NCBI GenBank assembly: GCA_023457715.1
Contig: JAEWKR010000030.1
Span: 19,330-83,329, forward strand
From: Verrucomicrobiota bacterium
GTDB taxonomy: Bacteria; Verrucomicrobiota; Verrucomicrobiia; Opitutales; Opitutaceae
Direction: 5' to 3'
DNA length: 64,000 nt
Positions 25,902 through 34,313 of the stretch are shown in pieces. The stretch's first letter is position 1. Each line of letters opens with the position of its first letter. A program made the translations under genes and the position numbers. The notes under the pieces were generated by a model that saw only the letters and a program-made list of their open reading frames with translations, had not been told where the DNA came from and made no database searches.

Positions 25902-25908
25902 GGGGCTG

Positions 25909-26066
25909 AAAGGGACCTAAGGGAGGAAAGGGACCTAAAAGACCCAAGGGACCTAAAGAGCCGGCCACGCGAGTGAGCGAACCGCTCCTTCATGCTAGCG
26001 GCGACCGCCGAAGTAGGGGAGCTCCCGCCCAAGTCCTTAGGTCCCTTAGGTCCCTTGAGTCCCTTT
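25909..26066. repeat. Foldback microrepeat, GGGACCTAA unit
   Basis: The left arm (25909-25960) has several GGGACCTAA-like 9-base units. The right arm (26033-26066) has complementary TTAGGTCCC units. About 72 bases separate the arms. It lies right after the rpoC terminator, so it is probably transcribed weakly or not at all, which argues against a purely mRNA-level role. Confidence 0.8.
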
Positions 26067-26591
26067 CCCCGCGCCATCCCCCTTTCCCCCAGGCACTTTG
26101 CCCTTGTCATTCCGGTGGCCGTCGCCAGCCTCTCAATCCCTCCCGCCAAAAATCGTGATGTAGAGCCTAGCTCCATCCGGTTTTACGCCCGGTCTCACGA
26201 CCGGGCGTTTTTTTTTATCAGGCGGAGCGGTGCCATCCTCGGATGGGTCGTGCTCGTGCTCTTGCTCGTGCTCGTAATCGTGATCGTCGGGGCGCGAAGT
26301 GGAGCACGTGCATTCCCCTTTCTTCACCCTGGCGCACACGATTTTGCACGCTCGAGCGAAATGGTGCTTGAAGTTGCTCCCGCAACTCCAGACGCTCGAC
26401 CCCCTTTGTCTCTACTTCCTGCGCGCGCGCCGTCCTGCGGTGCACGCAAAACAGTTCGCGAGACCAGTGGCACCACGGGTTTTCGCGGGACGCTCTAGTT
26501 TTCACCAAAAAGTTCTTGCCGAGCTTTCGGTGAAATCTAGCGTTCACCTCTTTTCGTCAATTTTCACTCCGTCCGTTCTTCTCTTCTTCGT
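26067..26591. other. Gap upstream of rpsL: terminator, CTCGTG hexamers, presumed promoter
   Basis: No gene is convincing here. The stretch holds the terminator at 26185-26216 and a run of 6-base CTCGTG-like units at 26248-26288. From about 26330 to 26591 there is unique sequence that must include the rpsL promoter. A possible -35 TTGCCG near 26516 and TAGCGT about 16 bases later are weak. Open frames through this region translate the repeats and look artificial. Confidence 0.5.
26185..26216 (+). terminator. Second intrinsic terminator before rpsL
   Basis: ACGCCCGGTC (26185-26194), loop TCAC, GACCGGGCGT (26199-26208) and nine Ts form a strong terminator 376 bases upstream of rpsL. With the one at 25873 it isolates rpoBC from the str operon, so rpsL needs its own promoter downstream. 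Confidence 0.9.
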
Positions 26592-26972
26592 ATGCCGACC
26601 ATCAACCAACTCGTTCGCAAGGGCCGTCGCAAGATGCGCACCAAGTCGAAGTCCCCGGCTTTGGCGGGCAACCCGTTCCGCCGCGGTGTTTGCGTGCAGG
26701 TCATGACGCGTACGCCGAAGAAGCCGAACTCCGCCATCCGCAAGGTTGCGAAAGTTCGCCTCACGAACGGCAATGAGGTCATTTCGTACATCCCGGACGA
26801 GGGCCATAACCTGCAGGAGCACTCGATCGTGCTCGTGCGTGGCGGCCGGGTGAAGGATCTGCCTGGTGTGCGTTACCACATTGTCCGCGGCACGCTCGAC
26901 GCCACCGGCGTCGAAAAGCGCCGTCGTTCCCGGTCCAAGTACGGCGTCAAGCGCCCGAAGGCCGCCAAGTAA
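26592..26972 (+). CDS. rpsL: Ribosomal protein S12
   Basis: This 126-residue protein starts MPTINQLVRKGRRKM and has TRTPKKPNSAIRKVAKVRL and GRVKDLPGVRYHIVRG, the decoding-centre loops where streptomycin resistance arises in other bacteria; the two key lysines are wild type. S12 helps monitor codon-anticodon pairing in the small subunit. It begins the rpsL-rpsG-fusA-rpsJ unit behind two terminators. Confidence 0.97.
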   Translation: MPTINQLVRKGRRKMRTKSKSPALAGNPFRRGVCVQVMTRTPKKPNSAIRKVAKVRLTNGNEVISYIPDEGHNLQEHSIVLVRGGRVKDLPGVRYHIVRGTLDATGVEKRRRSRSKYGVKRPKAAK

Positions 26973-27002
26973 TCAACGTTCTTTTTCCCAACCGATTTCG
27001 CC

Positions 27003-27476
27003 ATGTCACGTCGTCACAGAGCTGAGAAACGCCAGGTTGTGCCGGATATCCGCTACAACAGCCCGCTGGTCGCGCACCTCGTCAATGTCATCATGAAGAG
27101 CGGCAAGAAGAATCTTGCCCAGCGCATCGTTTACGGGGCGTTCGAGAAGGTTTCCGAGAAGCTCGAGAAGGGTGATCCGGTTGATCTGCTGCTCGGCGCG
27201 CTCGAAAACGCGCGTCCGCGCCTCGAGGTGAAGAGCCGCCGCGTCGGTGGCGCCACCTATCAGGTGCCCGTGGAAATTTCGTTCGAACGCCAGGAGTCGC
27301 TGGCCCTCCGCTGGATTGTGGACGCCGCGACGGGCCGCAAGGGCATCCCGATGAAGGACGCTCTCGCCGCCGAGATCATCGACGCGTACAACAACACGGG
27401 CTCGGTCGTTAAGAAAAAGGAAGACACCCATAAGATGGCTCAGGCGAACCGCGCCTTTGCCCACCTTCGCTGGTAA
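27003..27476 (+). CDS. rpsG: Ribosomal protein S7
   Basis: This 157-residue protein has the typical MSRRHRAEKRQVVPDIRYNS start, LIMKSGKK-like VIMKSGKKNLAQRIVYGAF and the C-terminal MAQANRAFAHLRW. S7 nucleates assembly of the 30S head and, in E. coli, represses the str operon by binding the rpsL-rpsG spacer. That spacer is only 30 bases here, so the E. coli-type control site is probably missing. Confidence 0.97.
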   Translation: MSRRHRAEKRQVVPDIRYNSPLVAHLVNVIMKSGKKNLAQRIVYGAFEKVSEKLEKGDPVDLLLGALENARPRLEVKSRRVGGATYQVPVEISFERQESLALRWIVDAATGRKGIPMKDALAAEIIDAYNNTGSVVKKKEDTHKMAQANRAFAHLRW

Positions 27477-27496
27477 CCAGTCCAGCCCACCTGCTC

Positions 27497-29689
27497 ATGT
27501 CCGCTACCGAAGCACCGGCCATTACTGTCGTCACCGACAAGGCCAAGATCTCTCCCGCCAACGCCAAGGAGCGCCCGTTCCCGCTGGAATGGACGCGCAA
27601 CATTGGCATTGCCGCGCATATCGACGCCGGCAAGACGACCACCACCGAGCGCATTCTCTTTTACTCCGGCGCCGTCCACAAGATGGGCGAGGTGCATGAA
27701 GGCACCACCGTCACCGACTGGATGGAGCAGGAGCGCGAGCGTGGCATCACGATCACCGCGGCCGCCATCTCCTGCGCCTGGAACGCCTCGTGCGGTCCGT
27801 GGAAGGGGATCAAGCAGCGTATCAATATCATCGATACCCCCGGACACGTGGACTTCACGGCCGAGGTTGAGCGCTCGCTCCGCGTGCTCGACGGCGCCGT
27901 CGCCGTGTTCTGCGCGGTGGCCGGCGTGCAGCCGCAGTCCGAGACCGTGTGGCGCCAGGCCAACAAGTACAAGGTGCCGCGCGTCGCGTTCATCAACAAG
28001 ATGGACCGCACCGGCGCCGACTTCTTCCGCGCCGTCTCCGAGATGCGCGAGAAGCTCAAGGCCAACGCGCACCCGCTGTTCATCCCGATCGGCAAGGAGG
28101 AAGGTTTCCGCGGCGTCGTCGATCTGGTCCAGAACATCGCGTACATCTTCGACGAGACCACCGATCCGCTCGGCATGACTCCGATCACCTCGGAAGTCCC
28201 CGCGGATATGAAGGAGCAGGCCCAGGAGTATCGCGAGAAGCTGATCGAGGCCGTCTCCGACTTCGACGACGTCATTGCGGACAAGTACCTCAATGGGGCG
28301 GAGATCTCCGTCAACGAGCTGATGCTCGGCGTGCGCAAGGCCACCATCTCGCTGAAGTTCACCGGCGTCATTCCCGGTTCGGCCTTCAAGAAGAAGGGTG
28401 TCCAGCGCCTGCTCGACTGCGTCGTCAACTACCTCCCGAGCCCCATCGACGTTCCGCCGATGGTTGGCCAGGACAGTGACGGCAAGCCGGTCGAAGCGGT
28501 GGTGGATGACAAGGCCAAGATGGCCGGTCTCGCCTTCAAGCTCTGGAACGATCCGTTCGTGGGTCGCCTCGTGTTCTTCCGGGTCTACACCGGCCAGCTG
28601 CCGAAGGGCATGTCGGTCTACAATCCCCGCACCCGCCGCTCCGAGCGCGTTTCGCGCCTGGTGCTCATGCGGGCGATCGAGCGCGAGGAAATCGACAAGG
28701 CGTACGCCGGCGACATCTGCGCCGTCGTGGGCGTCAAGGACGTCATCACCGGCGACACGCTGTGTGACGAGGATTTCGACATCCGCCTCGAGCCGCCGTC
28801 ATTCCCGGAACCGGTTATCTCGATGTCGATCGAGCCGAATTCGAAGGCTGACCAGGAGAAGATGGGCACCGCCCTGCAACGCCTGGTCGCAGAGGATCCG
28901 ACGCTGCGCGTGAAGACTGACCCGGACACCGGCCAGACCATTCTGGCGGGCATGGGCGAACTCCACCTCGACATCATCCGCGACCGCATGAAGCGCGAGT
29001 TCAAGGTTGAGGCGACCTCGGGCAAGCCGCAGATCGCCTACCGCGAAACCGTGACGAAGGCGTCCGAAGGCGAGGGCAAGTTCATCCGTCAGTCCGGTGG
29101 CAAAGGCCAGTATGGCCATGTCATCGTCAAGATGGAGCCGAACGAAAAGGGCAAGGGCGTCGAAGTGCTCAACGAAACCGTGGGCGGTTCGATTCCGAAG
29201 GAATTCATCAAGCCCGCGACGGACGGCATCCTCGAAGGCGCGAACAATGGCGTGGTCGCCGGTTACCCGGTGGTCGATGTCATCATCCGCATCATCGACG
29301 GTTCCTTCCACGAGGTCGACTCGTCCGAAATGGCCTTCAAGATGGCGGGTATCTTCGCCTTCAAGGAAGCCATGAAGAAGGCGAACCCGATCCTCCTCGA
29401 GCCGATCATGGGCGTCGAAGTGACCACTCCGGAAGACTACCAGGGTGATCTCATCGGCGACATCAATCGCCGCCGTGGTTCGATCAACGGGATGGAGAAC
29501 AAGGCTGGCGCGTGCATCATCGATGCCCGCGTGCCGCTGGAAATGCTCTTCGGTTACATCACGGACATCCGCTCGCTCTCCAAGGGCCGCGCGTCCGCCT
29601 CCATCACGCCTTCGCACTTCGAGCAGGTGCCGAATTCGCTCCTCGCCAAGATCGTCGAGACCTCTTCGAAGGCTCCGGCGCGCACGTAA
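27497..29689 (+). CDS. fusA: Elongation factor G
   Basis: This 730-residue protein has G1 AHIDAGKTTT, a normal switch I (ERERGITITAAA) and G3 DTPGHVDF. It continues through domains II-V, including GKPQIAYRETVTKASEGEGK. EF-G drives translocation. An N-terminal extension of about 33 residues precedes RNIGIAAHIDAGKT. The gene lies between rpsG and rpsJ with no tuf copy after it; tuf is upstream of secE instead. Its normal switch I contrasts with the altered one in EF-Tu. Confidence 0.96.
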   Translation: MSATEAPAITVVTDKAKISPANAKERPFPLEWTRNIGIAAHIDAGKTTTTERILFYSGAVHKMGEVHEGTTVTDWMEQERERGITITAAAISCAWNASCGPWKGIKQRINIIDTPGHVDFTAEVERSLRVLDGAVAVFCAVAGVQPQSETVWRQANKYKVPRVAFINKMDRTGADFFRAVSEMREKLKANAHPLFIPIGKEEGFRGVVDLVQNIAYIFDETTDPLGMTPITSEVPADMKEQAQEYREKLIEAVSDFDDVIADKYLNGAEISVNELMLGVRKATISLKFTGVIPGSAFKKKGVQRLLDCVVNYLPSPIDVPPMVGQDSDGKPVEAVVDDKAKMAGLAFKLWNDPFVGRLVFFRVYTGQLPKGMSVYNPRTRRSERVSRLVLMRAIEREEIDKAYAGDICAVVGVKDVITGDTLCDEDFDIRLEPPSFPEPVISMSIEPNSKADQEKMGTALQRLVAEDPTLRVKTDPDTGQTILAGMGELHLDIIRDRMKREFKVEATSGKPQIAYRETVTKASEGEGKFIRQSGGKGQYGHVIVKMEPNEKGKGVEVLNETVGGSIPKEFIKPATDGILEGANNGVVAGYPVVDVIIRIIDGSFHEVDSSEMAFKMAGIFAFKEAMKKANPILLEPIMGVEVTTPEDYQGDLIGDINRRRGSINGMENKAGACIIDARVPLEMLFGYITDIRSLSKGRASASITPSHFEQVPNSLLAKIVETSSKAPART

Positions 29690-29709
29690 ACCCCCGTTCT
29701 TTTTTCGCC

Positions 29710-30018
29710 ATGAAAGGCCAACGAATTCGCATCAAACTCCAGGGCTTCGACTATCGCGTGATCGATCAGTCGGCGCAGGACATCGTCGAGACCGCCAAGC
29801 GCTCCGGCGCCCGGGTCTCCGGCCCGATCCCGCTGCCGACGCGTATCGAGAAGCTCTCGGTGAACCGCTCGCCGCACGTCGACAAGAAGTCGATGGAGCA
29901 GTTCGAGACTCGTACGCACAAGCGGCTCATCGACATCATCGAGCCGACGGCGCAGACGGTGGACGAGCTGAAGAAGCTCAACCTCCCCTCCGGCGTTGAC
30001 ATCACGATCAACGTCTAA
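29710..30018 (+). CDS. rpsJ: Ribosomal protein S10
   Basis: This 102-residue protein starts MKGQRIRIKLQGFDYRVID and contains GPIPLPTRIEKLSVNRSPHV, both typical of S10. S10 is part of the 30S head and also of NusB-linked antitermination complexes. It belongs physically to the str unit, 20 bases after fusA, and is separated from rplC by a 201-base structured region. The frame is open upstream, and the ATG at 29710 gives the canonical start. Confidence 0.97.
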   Translation: MKGQRIRIKLQGFDYRVIDQSAQDIVETAKRSGARVSGPIPLPTRIEKLSVNRSPHVDKKSMEQFETRTHKRLIDIIEPTAQTVDELKKLNLPSGVDITINV

Positions 30019-30035
30019 GTAGAAGCTTCAGTTTA

Positions 30036-30175
30036 CGTCGTGAAGGAACGGCCAGGCCGCACCCTTCACGACGTTCACTCTCACTCTCACCTTAACTTTT
30101 AGTACCCGGATCTCGTTCCTCTACAGTTAGCAGTTGCCTGTGTCCCGCTCCGCGGGACCGCCAGGTTATCGCTAA
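30036..30175 (+). promoter_or_regulatory. Structured leader RNA between rpsJ and rplC
   Basis: Two hairpin blocks lie in the rpsJ-rplC gap. The first pairs CGTCGTGAAGG (30036-30046) with CCTTCACGACG (30063-30073). The second has an inner stem GTCCCGC/GCGGGAC (30142-30158), a middle pair CCTG/CAGG (30137-30140, 30162-30165) and an outer pair TTAGC/GCTAA (30127-30131, 30171-30175). The rplC start is 45 bases downstream. Position suits an autoregulatory leader of the S10 operon, as L4 and others use in other phyla, but the ligand is unknown. Confidence 0.5.
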
Positions 30176-30219
30176 AGTAGGTCCGTTAAACGGATAACCC
30201 TCCACCTACCGCTTAGCCT

Positions 30220-30939
30220 ATGATCTCCGAAATTTTAGGTCGGAAACTCGGAATGACGCAGGTGTACGATGCGCAAAACACGCTCGTCCCCGTCACCGTG
30301 GTCGAAGCTGGACCCTGCACTGTGGTCCAGGTCAAGACCGTCGAAACCGACGGCTACAATGCCGTTCAGATCGGTTTCACCCAGAAGAAGACGAAGAACA
30401 CGTCGGCCGCTGAACTGGCCCACGCGAAGAAGGCCGGCCTCGATGCCGCCCCCCGCGTTCTCGCCGAAGTGCGCCTCGAAGGCGCGCCCACGCTGAAGGT
30501 CGGCGATGTCGTCAATGCATCCGCCTTTACCGCTGGTCAGCTCGTCGACGTGATCGGCGTGACCAAGGGCAAGGGCTTCCAGGGCGTCGTGCGTCGTTTC
30601 CGTGTCGCCGGCGGTCCCGCCTCGCACGGTTCGATGTTCCACCGCCGCATCGGTGCGATCGGCATGCGCCAGACGCCCGGTCGTACCTGGAAGAACCAGG
30701 CGATGCCCGGTCACATGGGCCAGGTGCGCCGCACGGTGCAGAATCTCCGCATCGTCCAGGTGATCGCGGACAAGAATCTCATCCTCGTGAAGGGTGCGAT
30801 TCCCGGTGCCAACGGCGATGATGTCATCGTTCGCTCGGCCATCAAGGGTCAGTGGGCTCTCCCGACGGTCGCGGCTCCCGCGGCTGCTGAGCCGAAGAAG
30901 GGCGCCGCCGCTCCGGCCAAGGCCCCCGCCAAGAAATAA
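30220..30939 (+). CDS. rplC: Ribosomal protein L3
   Basis: This 239-residue protein has the typical core GVTKGKGFQGVVRRFRVAGG and a methylated-loop region SHGSMFHRRIGAIGMRQTPG. The C-terminal 25 residues are an Ala/Pro/Lys tail (KKGAAAPAKAPAKK). L3 is an early assembly protein near the peptidyl-transferase centre. It is the first gene of the S10-type run that continues to rplQ and is preceded by a structured leader. Confidence 0.97.
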   Translation: MISEILGRKLGMTQVYDAQNTLVPVTVVEAGPCTVVQVKTVETDGYNAVQIGFTQKKTKNTSAAELAHAKKAGLDAAPRVLAEVRLEGAPTLKVGDVVNASAFTAGQLVDVIGVTKGKGFQGVVRRFRVAGGPASHGSMFHRRIGAIGMRQTPGRTWKNQAMPGHMGQVRRTVQNLRIVQVIADKNLILVKGAIPGANGDDVIVRSAIKGQWALPTVAAPAAAEPKKGAAAPAKAPAKK

Positions 30940-30957
30940 CCCGGAGAACACGCAGAC

Positions 30958-31590
30958 ATGAAACTCACTGTTTTCTCTCCCGACGGCACGACCAGCACCG
31001 AGAAGGATTTCGGCCTGCCGACGTTTGAAGGCGACAAGGGCCTCCAGGCGGTCAAGGAAGTCATCGTCGCGATCAACGCGAACAACCGCCAGGGCACGGC
31101 CTCGACCAAGACCCGCGGCGAAGTCCGCGGCGGCGGCAAGAAGCCGTGGCGCCAGAAGGGCACCGGTCGTGCCCGCGCCGGCTCCTCCCGCTCCCCGTTG
31201 TGGGGCGGCGGTGGCGTCGTCTTCGGCCCGAAGCCGCGTGACTTCTCCAAGAAGATCAATGCGAAGGTCAAGCAGCTCGCGTTCAGCCGCGCGCTCTTCG
31301 ATCGCGCCACGGCCGGCGAAATCGCCGTGATCGAGGCGTTCGACACCAAGGCGACCAAGACCAAGGCCATCAACGTGGTCCTCGGCCGCATCGCCCCGAA
31401 GGGCCGCGTTCTCCTCGTGGACGCTCCGTTCACGGTCGAGACCGCCCGCGCCTCCCGCAACCTCGAGCGCGTCTCCCTCCAGGAGGCGGCGAAGCTCAAC
31501 ACTCTCGATCTCGCGCAGTACGCGAAGATCATCGTCAGCACCAAAGCGCTCGAGGCCATCCTCGCCCGCGTGAACGGAGGTAAGAACTAA
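30958..31590 (+). CDS. rplD: Ribosomal protein L4
   Basis: This 210-residue protein has the exit-tunnel loop region TRGEVRGGGKKPWRQKGTGR and then SPLWGGGGVVFGPKPRD, as expected for L4. It lines the peptide exit tunnel and, in E. coli, represses the S10 operon. Its stop codon overlaps the rplW start by one base, so translation is coupled. Confidence 0.97.
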   Translation: MKLTVFSPDGTTSTEKDFGLPTFEGDKGLQAVKEVIVAINANNRQGTASTKTRGEVRGGGKKPWRQKGTGRARAGSSRSPLWGGGGVVFGPKPRDFSKKINAKVKQLAFSRALFDRATAGEIAVIEAFDTKATKTKAINVVLGRIAPKGRVLLVDAPFTVETARASRNLERVSLQEAAKLNTLDLAQYAKIIVSTKALEAILARVNGGKN

Positions 31591-31871
31591 TGCAAGCCGA
31601 CAAGATCCTCAAAACGGTCCGCCTCTCGGAGAAGTCGAACAAGCAATCCGCGGAGCTCGGGCAGTACACGTTCGAAGTTCAGCCTCACGCCAACAAGCAC
31701 CAGATCGCCCAGGCGGTCGAGGAGACCTTCAAGGTCACCGTCAATCGCGTGAACGTGCAGAACTACCGCGGCAAGAACAAGAAGACCCGTCAGGGTCGCC
31801 CGAGCGTCGGGTCCGACTACAAGAAGGCCATCGTGACGCTCAAGGCCGGTGACAAGATCGAGCTCGTCTAA
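31590..31871 (+). CDS. rplW: Ribosomal protein L23
   Basis: This 93-residue protein starts in the TAATG overlap with rplD. It has the L23 pattern LSEKSNKQSAELGQYTFEVQ followed by NKHQIAQAVEETFKVTVNRV. L23 sits at the tunnel exit and docks trigger factor and SRP. Length is typical. Confidence 0.96.
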   Translation: MQADKILKTVRLSEKSNKQSAELGQYTFEVQPHANKHQIAQAVEETFKVTVNRVNVQNYRGKNKKTRQGRPSVGSDYKKAIVTLKAGDKIELV

Positions 31872-31902
31872 GACGCGTTCGCCCAACCCGGAGTAATCCA
31901 AC

Positions 31903-32769
31903 ATGGCTATCAAATCCTTTCGTCCGCTGACCGCCGCTGGCCGTTTCACTTCGCTGAACCGCCAGGAGGGCCTTGCCAAGAAGCGCCCCGAGCGCGCTCT
32001 GACCCAGTCCAAGAACAAGACGGGTGGCCGCAACTGCTATGGTCGTCTCACGTCGCGTCATCGCGGCGGCGGCCACAAGCAGCTGTACCGCATCATCGAC
32101 TTCAAGCGCGACATCCTCGACATGCCGGCCAAGGTGCAGGCGATCGAGTATGATCCGAACCGTTCGGCGAACCTGGCCCTCATCGCCTACACCAATGGCG
32201 AAAAGCGGTACATCATCGCGCCGAAGGGCCTGAACGTCGGCGATACCATCTTCGCCTCGAACAAGGCGACGCTGAACGACTACACGGTCGGCAACAACTT
32301 CCCGCTGGATATCATCCCGCCGTCCACCCGTCTCCACTGCGTGGAGCTGGTTCCTGGTCGTGGCGCGCAGATCGCGCGCAGCGCCGGCACCGGTCTCGAG
32401 CTGGTCGCGGTCGAGAATGGCAAGGCGACGTTGAAGATGCCCTCCGGCGAACTGCGTTTCGTGAACCCGAAGTGCCGCGCCACCATTGGCGAGGTCGGCA
32501 ACGGCGATCACAACCAGCAATCGCTCGGCAAGGCCGGCCGCAAGCGCTGGCTCGGCATTCGTCCGACCGTCCGCGGCATGGTGATGAACCCCGTCGATCA
32601 CCCCAACGGTGGTGGCCAGGGCAAGTCCAAGGGTGGTGGTGGCCGTCAGCAGCTCGTCTCCCCGTGGGGCCAGCTCGCGAAGGGCTTCCCGACCCGCCGT
32701 CGTTCGAAGCCGTCGAACGCGCAGATCATCGTCCACCACAACGGTCGCAAGCCGCGCGGCCAGAAGTAA
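31903..32769 (+). CDS. rplB: Ribosomal protein L2
   Basis: This 288-residue protein contains GGRNCYGRLTSRHRGGGHKQ, RSANLALIAYTNGEKRYI and the C-terminal catalytic-centre loop MNPVDHPNGGGQGK; the Asp-His pair is kept. It is a core 50S protein needed for peptidyl transfer and subunit joining. The order rplD-rplW-rplB-rpsS is the classical one. Confidence 0.97.
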   Translation: MAIKSFRPLTAAGRFTSLNRQEGLAKKRPERALTQSKNKTGGRNCYGRLTSRHRGGGHKQLYRIIDFKRDILDMPAKVQAIEYDPNRSANLALIAYTNGEKRYIIAPKGLNVGDTIFASNKATLNDYTVGNNFPLDIIPPSTRLHCVELVPGRGAQIARSAGTGLELVAVENGKATLKMPSGELRFVNPKCRATIGEVGNGDHNQQSLGKAGRKRWLGIRPTVRGMVMNPVDHPNGGGQGKSKGGGGRQQLVSPWGQLAKGFPTRRRSKPSNAQIIVHHNGRKPRGQK

Positions 32770-32787
32770 TCCCAACGCTTTCGCACC

Positions 32788-33063
32788 ATGTCACGTTCCA
32801 TCAAGAAGGGCTTTTTCGTCGATTATCACCTGCTCGAGAAGATCGAGAAGTCGGTGAAGTCGGGTAACAAGAAGCCGATCCAGACCTGGTCCCGCCGCTC
32901 GACGATCACGCCCGACTTTGTCGGTCAGACGTTCAGCGTGCACAACGGCAAGGCGTTCATCGCCGTCTACGTCACCGAGAACATGGTCGGCCACAAACTC
33001 GGTGAGTTTGCCCCGACCCGCACGTTCAAGGCGCACGGCGGCATGACCCGCAAGGAAATCTAA
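32788..33063 (+). CDS. rpsS: Ribosomal protein S19
   Basis: This 91-residue protein reads MSRSIKKGFFVDYHLLEKIE at the start, with WSRRSTITPDFVGQTFSVHN and EFAPTRTFKAHGG at the end, all S19 hallmarks. It forms the S13-S19 complex in the 30S head. A foldback repeat and a structured leader separate it from rplV by 180 bases, which is unusually far for this pair. Confidence 0.97.
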   Translation: MSRSIKKGFFVDYHLLEKIEKSVKSGNKKPIQTWSRRSTITPDFVGQTFSVHNGKAFIAVYVTENMVGHKLGEFAPTRTFKAHGGMTRKEI

Positions 33064-33067
33064 CGTT

Positions 33068-33150
33068 ATTTATGATTTACGATTTATGATTGATGATTGG
33101 GCGGCCTTGGCCGCCGGAAATCATAAATCGTAGATCATAAATCGTAGATT
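33068..33150. repeat. Foldback microrepeat, TTTACGA/TTTATGA heptamers (rpsS-rplV)
   Basis: The left arm (33068-33100) is TTTATGATTTACGATTTATG and continues; the right arm (33118-33150) is TCATAAATCGTAGATCATAA and continues. The tip adds GGCGG/CCGCC. Together it can form a nearly continuous hairpin of about 30 base pairs inside the ribosomal-protein operon. Confidence 0.85.
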
Positions 33151-33190
33151 CTAGCGTCTTTCTCAATCAACCAACAACGCAAAGGGTAGG

Positions 33191-33237
33191 GCCCCGTCAC
33201 CGGGGCTGCTATCGCCGCCTCCGGCGGAATCCGCAGC
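33191..33237 (+). promoter_or_regulatory. Two-hairpin leader before rplV
   Basis: GCCCCG-TCAC-CGGGGC (33191-33206) is followed by a nested pair: outer GCTGC/GCAGC (33205-33209, 33233-33237) and inner CCGCC/GGCGG (33215-33227). The rplV start is 6 bases later, so the structure would hide the initiation region. No Shine-Dalgarno sequence is visible. Confidence 0.4.
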
Positions 33238-33243
33238 AATACC

Positions 33244-33588
33244 ATGGAAGTTCAAGCCCTCACTCGCAACGCGCGCATGTCCCCTAAAAAGGTGCGCGAA
33301 GTCGCCCGCACGATCCAAGGCCGCAAGGCCACGGAGGCGTTCGACTATCTGACCCTGATTCCGCGCAAGTCCGCGCGCCTCCTCGCCAAGACGCTGAAGA
33401 GCGCGATCGCGAACGCGGAGAACAACAACAACCTGTCGGCCGATTCGCTCACGGTGAAGTTCGCCCTGATCGAGAACGGGCCGGTGCTGAAGCGCTTCAA
33501 GGCCGCCGCGCGTGGATCCGCTGCTCCCCGCCGCAAGAAGATGTCCCATATCCGCATCGTCCTGACCGACGGCGAAACCAACTCCTAA
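33244..33588 (+). CDS. rplV: Ribosomal protein L22
   Basis: This 114-residue protein reads MEVQALTRNARMSPKKVREV, with the C-terminal beta-hairpin loop around RFKAAARGSAAPRRKKMSH, which reaches the exit tunnel. These are L22 hallmarks. The initiation region lies directly behind a compact double hairpin. rpsC follows after nine bases. Confidence 0.96.
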   Translation: MEVQALTRNARMSPKKVREVARTIQGRKATEAFDYLTLIPRKSARLLAKTLKSAIANAENNNNLSADSLTVKFALIENGPVLKRFKAAARGSAAPRRKKMSHIRIVLTDGETNS

Positions 33589-33597
33589 TTCACTTCC

Positions 33598-34230
33598 ATG
33601 GGTCAAAAAACCAATCCGATCGGGTTCCGTCTCGCTGTCCGTCGCAACTGGCAGTCGCGCTGGTACGCCAACAAGAAGGATTTTCCGAAGCTCCTCAATG
33701 AGGACCAGGTGATCCGGGAGAAGCTCATGGAGAAGCTGAAGCAGGCCTCCGTGCCGCGCATCTTCATCGAGCGCGCCTCGAACCGCGTCCGCGTCAAGAT
33801 CTACACCGCGCGCCCCGGCATCGTCATCGGCCGCAAGGGCCAGGAGGTCGAGAACATCAAGGCCGAGCTCGCGAAGATCACGGGCAAGGAGATCCTCCTC
33901 GACATCCAGGAGGTCAAGAAGCCCGAGATCGAGGCGCAGCTCGTCGCCGAGAACGTCGCGCTGCAGCTCGAGCGCCGCATTGCGTTCCGCCGCGCGATGA
34001 AGAAGGCCGTCGAAATGGCCATGGCGCTCGGCGCCGAGGGCATTCGTATCCAGTGCTCCGGCCGCCTCGGTGGCGCGGATATCGCCCGCCGCGAATGGCA
34101 GCGCAAGGGCCGCGTGCCGCTGCACACCCTGCGCGAGAACATCGATTACGGCTTCTCGGAAGCGCACACCGTGTACGGCAAGATCGGCGTCAAGTGCTGG
34201 ATCTGCAAAAAGGAGTCCGACAACAGCTGA
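33598..34230 (+). CDS. rpsC: Ribosomal protein S3
   Basis: This 210-residue protein starts MGQKTNPIGFRLAVRRNWQS and has the KH domain with RPGIVIGRKGQEVENIKAEL. The C-terminal domain contains IQCSGRLGGADIARREWQRK. S3 forms part of the mRNA entry site. The end reads GVKCWICKKESDNS: a Cys-x-x-Cys pair where most S3 proteins have hydrophobic residues, possibly trivial. A foldback repeat separates it from rplP. Confidence 0.97.
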   Translation: MGQKTNPIGFRLAVRRNWQSRWYANKKDFPKLLNEDQVIREKLMEKLKQASVPRIFIERASNRVRVKIYTARPGIVIGRKGQEVENIKAELAKITGKEILLDIQEVKKPEIEAQLVAENVALQLERRIAFRRAMKKAVEMAMALGAEGIRIQCSGRLGGADIARREWQRKGRVPLHTLRENIDYGFSEAHTVYGKIGVKCWICKKESDNS

Positions 34231-34244
34231 TCAACCCGAAGCAA

Positions 34245-34305
34245 TAAGCTCTAGGCGGTAAGCGGAATGCTTAAGCCTACAGCCTAACGCCTAAAGCATA
34301 ACGCT
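34245..34305. repeat. Foldback microrepeat, AGCCTAA-type heptamers (rpsC-rplP)
   Basis: The left arm (about 34245-34273) reads AAGCTCTAGGCGGTAAGCGG and continues; the right arm (34274-34305) reads AGCCTACAGCCTAACGCCTA and continues. The right arm is a run of 7-base units and the two arms are imperfect reverse complements with almost no loop. Confidence 0.7.
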
Positions 34306-34313
34306 CACTCATC

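Noticed and set aside
25992..26498. 168-codon plus-strand ORF between rpoC and rpsL with a Val/Leu-rich stretch
   Set aside because: It translates foldback repeats, a terminator and a CTCGTG hexamer run; the apparent membrane segment is the hexamer array.
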